Shown piece by piece: positions 1 to 3,797 of a stretch of DNA of 6,812 nucleotides. How positions within the stretch are numbered: the stretch's first letter is position 1; each line of letters starts with the position of its first letter. This stretch comes from Bacillota bacterium (GTDB lineage Bacteria > Bacillota_B > Desulfitobacteriia > Desulfitobacteriales > Desulfitobacteriaceae). The stretch spans positions 1 through 6,812 of the forward strand of contig JAJYAS010000184.1 of assembly GCA_021779415.1 (NCBI GenBank), given 5' to 3'. The notes beneath the pieces are model-generated. The model did not search any database, was not told where the DNA came from, and saw only the letters and a list, made by a program, of their open reading frames with translations. A program made the position numbers and the translations under genes.

Positions 1-348
1 ACCCACTGCAAACAGCGCACCCGCAATAATAATCCTTGTAATTCTCCACTGATTCTCCTTATTCACCGCAGCATTATTGTTTGGACTCTCTACTTTTTGC
101 TTCAAATGGATCGGAACGAGTTTTACTCCTGCCTCAATCCTCTCCATAATTTCCTGAGCCTGCACTACTCGTGAGGGAGGCAAGACAACAGTTTTAGTCG
201 CATAGTTGATCGTTGTCTCTCCTATTCCTTCTGTTGCACTCAGCATTCTCTCCATTTTGGCCGAACAATTGGCACAAAATTCTCCTTCAATACGATATTT
301 CACTCGTTCCTCTAGCTCAGATATTAGCTCAGATATTAGTTCAGACAT
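1..348 (-). CDS. Heavy-metal-translocating P-type ATPase, N-terminal fragment (gene runs off the window)
   Basis: This is the first 116 codons of a gene that continues beyond position 1. The protein opens with an acidic repeat (SELI-SELI-SEL), followed by a heavy-metal-associated domain with the motif EFCANCSAK (Cys25 and Cys28 form the CxxC metal site). A basic linker follows at about residues 80-100, and then a hydrophobic stretch beginning RIIIAGALFAVG, which should be the first membrane helix. CANC with following AKME is typical of Zn/Cd/Pb exporters (P1B-2, CadA/ZntA-like) rather than copper pumps, but the defining membrane CPx motif lies outside the window, so the metal is an inference. 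The ATG is fixed by an AGGAGGGG ribosome binding site five to six bases upstream. A dyad typical of ArsR/SmtB repressors sits in the leader, which suggests metal-induced expression. HMA proteins without ATPase domains are the main alternative, but the membrane start argues for the ATPase. Confidence 0.85.
   Translation of the reverse strand, partial: MSELISELISELEERVKYRIEGEFCANCSAKMERMLSATEGIGETTINYATKTVVLPPSRVVQAQEIMERIEAGVKLVPIHLKQKVESPNNNAAVNKENQWRITRIIIAGALFAVG
314..345. repeat. 12-bp tandem repeat in the N-terminus of the metal ATPase
   Basis: Two exact copies of AGCTCAGATATT (314-325 and 326-337) are followed by a degenerate third copy. In the minus-strand gene they encode the repeated tetrapeptide SELI directly after the start Met. 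The repeat is in frame, so changes in copy number would lengthen or shorten the acidic N-terminus without disrupting the gene. Confidence 0.8.
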
Positions 349-377
349 TTGTTCCCCTCCTAACGCTCATCTATGTT

Positions 378-399
378 CATATGACTATGTATTCATATG
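378..399 (-). promoter_or_regulatory. ArsR/SmtB-type operator dyad upstream of the metal ATPase
   Basis: The 22-bp inverted repeat has perfect 7-bp arms CATATGA/TCATATG, and two further pairs in the spacer match (9 of 11 pairs per arm overall). Its half-sites resemble the ATATGAA/TTCATAT halves of CadC/SmtB/CzrA-family operators. It lies 30 bp upstream of the ATPase start and just downstream of the candidate -10 box, a normal position for a repressor. The same bases also show a direct repeat of TTCATATGA (376-384 and 392-400), one and a half helical turns apart. No regulator gene is visible in the window, so the identity of the repressor is inferred. Confidence 0.55.
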
Positions 400-400
400 A

Positions 401-429
401 AAGATAACACAATTACCCTCCCATTGCAA
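401..429 (-). promoter_or_regulatory. Candidate sigma-A promoter for the metal ATPase
   Basis: On the minus strand a -35-like TTGCAA (429-424) and a -10-like TATCTT (406-401) are separated by exactly 17 bases. Each matches four of six consensus positions. The predicted start of transcription falls in the adjacent operator dyad, which strengthens the assignment, but the boxes themselves are weak. Confidence 0.4.
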
Positions 430-435
430 TACAAA

Positions 436-469
436 GATGCACGCTGAAATTCATAATTCAGCGTGCATC
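436..469 (-). terminator. Rho-independent terminator after the thioredoxin-fold gene
   Basis: A perfect 13-bp stem (GATGCACGCTGAA and its complement) encloses an 8-base loop. On the minus strand it follows the stop of the 107-residue gene by about 36 bases and is followed by TTTGTATT. On the plus strand it is followed by ACTTTTT, so it could work both ways. It separates the 506-829 gene from the metal ATPase, which implies that the two are transcribed independently. Confidence 0.8.
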
Positions 470-505
470 ACTTTTTAGAGACCTTTTTGGTTCCGATGGT
501 CATAG

Positions 506-829
506 CTAACCCTTCCGAACCTCATCATAAATCCTGCTGTGGCTGATTCCACCGTAAAAACGAACCACTCCGTTAACCGCCACTAGAGGTAAGGCAAAGC
601 CGTTCTTAAACATAGTATGTGCGGTATCGAAGCCCTTTAAATCATCCTCAATAACATCGATAAACTGCAATTGCACGTCAGTCGCTAGATCACTTTCCTG
701 ACAAAACTGGACCAAATCCTCATACATTTCCCCCATAGTTTTTTCCTTCGCTGAACCACAGGCCCCACCGCAACTGCACGTACCAACCGGAGCCTCTTCA
801 CGAATCCCGAACACATCCACTTGAACCAT
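506..829 (-). CDS. Small cysteine-rich thioredoxin-fold protein (YuzD/ArsD-like)
   Basis: The product has 107 residues and no signal peptide or membrane segment, so it should be cytoplasmic. It opens with a beta strand (VQVDVFG), then a glycine-rich loop carrying CSCGGAC (Cys18, Cys20, Cys24), helices around residues 32-48 with Cys43, and a strand LQFIDVI. It ends with ALPLVAVNG, where Pro81 is in the usual place of the thioredoxin cis-proline, and a final helix. This order is that of a thioredoxin fold; the C-terminal half resembles the YuzD (DUF1462) family and also parallels ArsD in this window (EALPATLLEG). The first cysteine cluster is not the usual CxxC, so metal or metalloid binding or persulfide handling is as likely as disulfide exchange. 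The start has a GGGGAGG site seven bases upstream. It is a single-gene unit ended by the hairpin at 436-469. The fold is fairly sure, the function is not known. Confidence 0.75.
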   Translation of the reverse strand: MVQVDVFGIREEAPVGTCSCGGACGSAKEKTMGEMYEDLVQFCQESDLATDVQLQFIDVIEDDLKGFDTAHTMFKNGFALPLVAVNGVVRFYGGISHSRIYDEVRKG

Positions 830-951
830 ATCAGTTCCTCCCCACGTTAAGAATTAACCTTTTATCCACTCACTGTAATTGAACTTAAGGTATCGACTGT
901 TACATGGCAGTAAGGAATTACCCTTCCGGCTTAACTATATGTACTAATATT

Positions 952-979
952 ATTATACTATTATATTAAACTATTGAAA
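952..979 (-). promoter_or_regulatory. Possible promoter for the thioredoxin-fold gene
   Basis: A perfect TATAAT (957-952) on the minus strand has TTTCAA (979-974) 16 bases upstream. It lies within an AT-rich imperfect dyad similar to those at 1578-1601 and 1715-1730. The predicted leader is about 115 bases. In such AT-rich sequence TATAAT arises easily by chance, so this is weak. Confidence 0.25.
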
Positions 980-1040
980 AGACGACGTGACTAACGCTCG
1001 TTCTCAATCACACCAAAACGCACCTGAAGTTCATTTTAAT

Positions 1041-1071
1041 AAAACCCCAAAACAAGCCGTTTCAGGGTTTT
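1041..1071 (-). terminator. Terminator-like hairpin after the HesB-like gene
   Basis: The arms AAAACCC/GGGTTTT are followed inward by a 2-by-2 mismatch and then AAAC/GTTT around a 5-base AAGCC loop. On the minus strand the outer arm ends in GGGTTTT followed by ATTAAAATG, giving a U-rich tail. It lies about 125 bases beyond the HesB-like stop codon, the only upstream gene on that strand. Confidence 0.55.
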
Positions 1072-1196
1072 GAGTGAAAATTTCGTTTTAACAAGACTTG
1101 TTCATAAAATCCGCAGTTTATCTAATTTGTCCATATCACTAATGATTCATTGTGTGATTTCAGACATCTTTTCTTAATCAAAATCAGGACCCGACT

Positions 1197-1487
1197 TCAA
1201 CCGCAACCTCCCCCGGTTGCTGGTGTATTGATCTGAAAGCCACCCCCTACATAATCAACCACAGCTCCCTCAAGATAGGATGCAAGATTTTCCTCCGCAA
1301 GGATCTTAACGCCGAACTCCTGATCCAAAATGTCATTCTCTTTCATTGACTCATCCAGAGTCAAACCGAAATTCGGACCCCCTCAGCCAAAGCCTGCAAC
1401 ATATAGACGCAAATACCCGGATACCATGTTTTGTTGCACCAACACTTCCTTCACCTTGCCCGCTGCAATCTCGGTAATACTAACCAT
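1197..1487 (-). CDS. HesB/IscA-like selenoprotein with Sec encoded by in-frame UGA (codon 35)
   Basis: Read with one UGA as selenocysteine, this gives a 96-residue HesB-like (A-type Fe-S carrier fold) protein. Conserved family sequence lies on both sides of the UGA: LRLYVAGFG-U-GGPNFGLTLDES. UGA occupies the place of the first conserved cysteine of the HesB/IscA family. The C-terminus is TGGGCG-stop, so only Cys95 remains of the usual CGC motif. The gene has no other stop or frame break, and the ATG has GGGGGAG six bases upstream. A hairpin matching the bacterial SECIS model lies 25 bases after the UGA. HesB-like proteins are a known bacterial selenoprotein family; their exact job is not established, and redox or Fe-S roles are guesses. 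It is monocistronic, divergent from the phospholipase gene. A nonsense mutation in a Cys protein is the alternative, but the hairpin and intact downstream frame argue against it. Sec machinery (selA, selB, selC, selD) is not in the window. Confidence 0.88.
1346..1364 (-). promoter_or_regulatory. Bacterial SECIS-like hairpin of the HesB-like gene
   Basis: On the minus strand TTGACTC-TGGAT-GAGTCAA forms a perfect 7-bp stem with a 5-base loop. The UGA is at 1385-1383, and the loop starts 26 bases after it. The published bacterial SECIS model asks for an apical loop 16-37 bases after UGA with a G in its first two positions; here the second loop base is G. The hairpin lies in the coding sequence, as is normal in bacteria, where SelB binds it to deliver Sec-tRNA. 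Confidence 0.75.
1383..1385 (-). other. UGA codon read as selenocysteine
   Basis: This is codon 35 of the HesB-like gene, between VAGFG and GGPNFG. It is the position of the first ligand cysteine in IscA/HesB proteins. Confidence 0.85.
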
Positions 1488-1577
1488 GTTGAACTCCCCC
1501 TTTTACACACATTCTGTTCTCTTACCGCTTCACCAATTCATAAACCGGTGATAATGAGAAGAGTTTTATTATTTTTT

Positions 1578-1606
1578 ATTATAATATTATTATATTATAA
1601 TTTCCA
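1578..1606 (-). promoter_or_regulatory. AT-only dyad with candidate promoter for the HesB-like gene
   Basis: ATTATAATAT and its exact complement (1578-1587 and 1592-1601) flank a 4-base spacer. On the minus strand the dyad provides a perfect -10 TATAAT (1583-1578), with TGGAAA (1606-1601, four of six -35 matches) 17 bases upstream. Initiation near 1571 would give a leader of about 85 bases. A hairpin of only A-T pairs would be a poor terminator, so a promoter or operator role is more likely. Confidence 0.35.
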
Positions 1607-1704
1607 TAGATTTTAAAAATAAATTATATTTAGCGACTTTGTTTAACCTTAGATTATTTAATTCCTCCCTCTATTGCCAAACTCATACATCACGAGTACA
1701 ATGT

Positions 1705-1740
1705 AAATGTACGAATTATAATATTATAATTCGTACATTT
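1705..1740. repeat. Perfect 36-bp palindrome with no spacer
   Basis: Each half is AAATGTACGAATTATAAT or its exact complement, 18 of 18 pairs, centred between 1722 and 1723. The core is ATTATAAT twice in tandem. It lies upstream of both divergent genes, about 50 bp from the phospholipase start, and contains TATAAT on both strands. No gene ends nearby, so terminator use is unlikely. An operator for a dimeric regulator, or a cruciform-prone element, are the open options. Confidence 0.8.
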
Positions 1741-1792
1741 CAAAACCATAAAGCTACCTCGGCAGAATTTATAAACCTAAGGTGTGATTTTA

Positions 1793-2572
1793 GTGGACAC
1801 TCACATAACAACAGGAATTAGTCAGTTACTTAAAATTAGTCTGTTCCCACTCACTCCCCTCCAAGCCCGCATTGATCCACCGAGTCCCGTGCATGGTTGG
1901 CTCCTTGAGCGCGCTCTACAAACTCTGAGGCAGGATGGCCTAGTAGATACAGCCCTCTTTTTCTCTTCCTTCCAAGCGGAGTTGAACAATGGCCTGCTTT
2001 GGGCCGACAAGGGCTGGAAAAATTTTTCCCATTATTGCCAAGCTGAACACAAGTACTGGCCGAGAGCATCTCATGAAGCGGAAGGTTATTATGCCAAAGG
2101 ATTAAATACCTTTGACAAGAATGTACCGAAGACCTTTTTTTATTTGGGAGCTACTCTCCATATTATTCAAGACATGACCGTACCCCATCATGCCGCTGGG
2201 GTGCTAAAGGACGGACATCAAGAATTTGAATCTTGGGTTATGATGCATTGGAACGATCTGGGTCCCAGCCAACATGGTTGCTACCGAGCCTATCAAAAAC
2301 CCTCAGAATGGATTCGATATAGTGTCTCTCTCGCCAAACCCTACCTACCACTTGTTTCTCTATCCCATGGTGCTACCGTGAGTAGTTTTACTGAGGCCGC
2401 CCGTTTTTTGGTGCCGCTAAGTATCCGCGTCAGTGCAGGCTTTTTGGTAATGGCCCATGCTGCACTGCGCCAATTGCCTATTGAAATAAGCAATGAAACG
2501 TTACTTCAAAAAAGCGAACTAACCTCAATCCACTACGTGACCGCTAAAATGGTTAAAAGGAGTGTCAAGTGA
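1793..2572 (+). CDS. Zinc-dependent phospholipase C family protein
   Basis: The 259-residue product matches the trinuclear-zinc phospholipase C fold of Bacillus cereus PLC and clostridial alpha-toxins, which hydrolyse phospholipid head groups. Recognisable zinc-ligand motifs are PVHGWLLERAL (His34, like His14 of the Bacillus enzyme), LLWADKGWKNFSHYC (Asp72, His80), and LHIIQDMTVPHHA (His123, Asp127, His133 in the diagnostic HxxxDxxxxxH spacing) followed by HQEFE (His142, Glu146). All core ligands are present, so the enzyme is probably active. There is no clear signal peptide, and the N-terminal tryptophan ligand that secreted enzymes expose by cleavage is not seen. No C2/PLAT domain is present. 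GTG at 1793 was preferred because AGG lies ten bases upstream; GTG at 1784 (three residues longer) has the AGG almost touching it. The stop overlaps the next gene's ATG (TGATG), indicating translational coupling with the receptor gene. Substrate and location are not determined. Confidence 0.85.
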   Translation: MDTHITTGISQLLKISLFPLTPLQARIDPPSPVHGWLLERALQTLRQDGLVDTALFFSSFQAELNNGLLWADKGWKNFSHYCQAEHKYWPRASHEAEGYYAKGLNTFDKNVPKTFFYLGATLHIIQDMTVPHHAAGVLKDGHQEFESWVMMHWNDLGPSQHGCYRAYQKPSEWIRYSVSLAKPYLPLVSLSHGATVSSFTEAARFLVPLSIRVSAGFLVMAHAALRQLPIEISNETLLQKSELTSIHYVTAKMVKRSVK

Positions 2573-3185
2573 TGAAACGACGGCGCTTAGAAACTCAGGT
2601 AATGGCTCTCATAGTACTCATGACTTTAGCCGCAGGAGTGGTCGGCATAATCGGAATTTTCGGAATGTCTCAAATGCAGAATAACATTACAAGGATCCAA
2701 CGGCAGGACATCCTTCCCCTGAATACCCTTTCCGATCTACGCTATCATTTGCAAACCTATCGTTCAAGTATACTGCAAATTCTAACTGCCCAAACTCCGG
2801 TAGAACGTCAGCAAGATGCTGTAAAAGTCACTGAAGAAAGGGAAACGGTTAATAAGCTTATTTCCTCCTTCGACACGACATCGCGTACCCCTTAAGAGAA
2901 ATTTTTACTCAATTTGAGACCATTCGTTCATCTGTAGAAGAAAGTGCGGTCTTAGCCCAGGGTATTGAATCCTCTGTGCATCAGATCCAGGAGGAGGGGC
3001 AAAACATGCGAACTAGTACAAAGAAAATAGTAAATGAAGCTGAAAGCACCTCAATAGGTACCCGAACAGCAGCGGCTGCAGCAGAAGAACAAAATGCCAC
3101 GGCTGCCTCATTATTCACTTCGGCAGAGGCTCTTGATAAACTGTCTAAGAATCTTCAACACAGTGTTGCGGCCTTTAAACTTTAG
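2572..3185 (+). pseudogene. Methyl-accepting chemotaxis protein remnant (internal deletion plus frameshift)
   Basis: The start is well formed: AAAAGGAG nine to ten bases before ATG at 2572, overlapping the phospholipase stop. The first frame (to the TAA at 2893-2895) gives a basic N-terminus, one membrane helix at about residues 10-32 and the beginning of a four-helix-bundle sensor domain. The frame then ends. From about 2889 another frame continues (PLREIFTQFE onward) to 3185 and encodes the C-terminal arm of an MCP signalling domain, including AAAAAEEQNATAA and the family-typical end LSKNLQHSVAAFKL. The second membrane helix, HAMP domain and the hairpin tip that contacts CheA/CheW are missing, roughly 350 residues if the ancestor was of usual length. 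It cannot work as a receptor. The short N-terminal piece could still be made, as a membrane-anchored fragment of about 107 residues. Confidence 0.85.
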
Positions 3186-3209
3186 GTACGCTAGCACCTT
3201 GCCTCCTTC

Positions 3210-3557
3210 CTACTTATCACCCAATAATCTCTCGATTACTTCTTGCACTAAGAATACCTCTTCATCAATATTTAATAACTCTGCATATTTTTCATTATTT
3301 TTAGGATCAAAATCCTTAGTCATGACGATTTCTTCATGTGGTTTAACTCTTGCTGTCTCAAATTCCTTGGAAGCACATTTTGATGGGCAGCCATTTAGTG
3401 CAATATACTTTTCGTTAACTCCACTTTCGTTGTCAAGAGGTAAACTCAAATGGGGTAGTACGCGTATTATTTCGTCATCAACGAAAAATTCAGCCACCGT
3501 TTTTGTCATCATACTGACGTTACAACGACCTTGACAAGGGAAAATCCCAATATTCAT
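3210..3557 (-). CDS. DGC-domain putative zinc-binding protein
   Basis: The 115-residue product is cytoplasmic by appearance. Two CxxxC motifs stand out: PCQGRCNVSMMT near the N-terminus (Cys8, Cys12) and ALNGCPSKCA in the middle (Cys57, Cys61). This arrangement is that of the DGC domain family (putative zinc-binding proteins), whose biochemical role is not established; the four cysteines could bind Zn or another thiophilic metal. The ATG at 3557 was chosen because GAAAGGAA lies nine bases upstream and the protein then begins MNIGIFPC, as expected for the family. A TTG at 3596 would add 13 residues but sits 13 bases from its ribosome site, which is better placed for an ATG in another frame at 3600. 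It lies downstream of arsDA on the same strand, beyond a probable terminator, and converges on the broken receptor gene 24 bases away. A link to arsenic is suggested by position only. Confidence 0.8.
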   Translation of the reverse strand: MNIGIFPCQGRCNVSMMTKTVAEFFVDDEIIRVLPHLSLPLDNESGVNEKYIALNGCPSKCASKEFETARVKPHEEIVMTKDFDPKNNEKYAELLNIDEEVFLVQEVIERLLGDK

Positions 3558-3600
3558 ATATAGCCATTCCTTTCGTTGCGTTGTTATTGTTTTCAAGCAT
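3520..3600 (-). CDS. Candidate 26-residue ORF overlapping the DGC gene start
   Basis: An ATG at 3600 follows AAGGAGG at ideal spacing (nine bases), the strongest ribosome site in this part. It opens a 26-codon frame (MLENNNNATKG onward) that overlaps the first 38 bases of the DGC gene in another frame and ends in TAA at 3520. No family is recognised. It may be a leader that couples translation to the DGC gene, or the ribosome site may serve nothing. Composition is Asn-rich and hydrophilic. Confidence 0.35.
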   Translation of the reverse strand: MLENNNNATKGMAIYEYWDFPLSRSL

Positions 3601-3615
3601 AACCTATTTCCTCCT

Positions 3616-3648
3616 TCATAGTTGTTGACCGCCGCAATTTTTTGACAT
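3616..3648 (-). CDS. Candidate 10-residue ORF (MSKNCGGQQL) upstream of the DGC gene
   Basis: An ATG at 3648 follows AAGGGAG with five bases spacing and reads MSKNCGGQQL then TGA. The stop abuts the AAGGAGG site of the next small frame. With one cysteine and two glycines it could be a metal- or thiol-sensing leader peptide, but this is a guess; very short frames with good ribosome sites do occur by chance. Confidence 0.3.
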   Translation of the reverse strand: MSKNCGGQQL

Positions 3649-3664
3649 TACATCTCCCTTCTAC

Positions 3665-3670
3665 AGTATA
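3665..3670 (-). promoter_or_regulatory. Possible -10 box for the DGC transcript
   Basis: TATACT on the minus strand lies about 17 bases ahead of the ATG of the 10-residue frame, within a short AT-rich stretch. The -35 position is poor. If the hairpin at 3697-3741 ends the ars transcript, a promoter must lie about here. Confidence 0.25.
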
Positions 3671-3696
3671 TATCTACAAATTTACACGAAACGAAA

Positions 3697-3741
3697 AAAG
3701 TTCAGCAATATTATTATAATATAATAATATTGCTGAACTTT
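3697..3741 (-). terminator. 45-bp near-perfect inverted repeat, probable arsDA terminator
   Basis: Two perfectly complementary 22-base arms flank one central base (3719). The outer arm is AAAGTTCAGC and the inner part is A-T only. On the minus strand the stem ends in GAACTTTTTT, giving a run of six T, 57 bases after the arsA stop. On the plus strand only three T follow. This is best read as the end of the ars transcript. The core contains ATTATAAT, as do the dyads at 1578-1601 and 1705-1740. Confidence 0.7.
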
Positions 3742-3797
3742 GTAGTCGTAAAAACTATTTTTTACTGTCTAACCACGAATATGGCTTTTATATAAGC

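Larger units (their letters stand above)
830..1196. other. Gene-free stretch between the thioredoxin-fold gene and the HesB-like gene
   Basis: Neither strand has a credible coding region here. It holds a terminator-like hairpin (1041-1071) and an AT-rich imperfect dyad with a possible promoter (about 945-980). Reading through the HesB stop codon would add 24 codons, to about 1125, with no family resemblance. Confidence 0.6.
1488..1792. other. Divergent intergenic region between the HesB-like and phospholipase genes
   Basis: It contains no convincing gene on either strand. It must carry the promoters for both flanking genes. It holds an AT-only dyad at 1578-1601 and a perfect 36-bp palindrome at 1705-1740; both contain the 8-mer ATTATAAT twice. 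A GGGAGG sequence on the minus strand near 1665-1670 has no start codon at a useful distance. Confidence 0.6.

Noticed and set aside
206..407. Two plus-strand frames of 64 codons
   Set aside because: They lie antisense to the metal ATPase fragment, have no ribosome site and show no protein-like pattern.
1383..1385. UGA as a nonsense mutation making the HesB-like gene a pseudogene
   Set aside because: The UGA falls precisely on the first conserved cysteine position, the downstream frame is intact, and a hairpin fitting the bacterial SECIS model follows at 25 bases.
1330..1616. Plus-strand frames across the HesB-like gene
   Set aside because: They are antisense shadows of the HesB-like selenoprotein gene, which has family motifs, a ribosome site and a SECIS-like hairpin.
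1715..1730. Core of the 36-bp palindrome as a true PerR box
   Set aside because: The half-sites match, but the spacing is 7-0-7 and not 7-1-7, so it was kept only as a lead and not annotated as PerR.
1822..2069. Minus-strand frames opposite the phospholipase gene
   Set aside because: The plus strand carries clear zinc-ligand motifs; the opposite frames are Arg/Ser-rich shadows.
3094..3534. 146-codon plus-strand frame across the receptor end and DGC gene
   Set aside because: It overlaps two recognised genes, is Ser/Thr/Leu-rich in a shadow-like manner and lacks a ribosome site.
3558..3596. TTG at 3596 as the DGC gene start
   Set aside because: The added 13 residues do not look like the family, and the ATG at 3557 has its own GAAAGGAA at good spacing.
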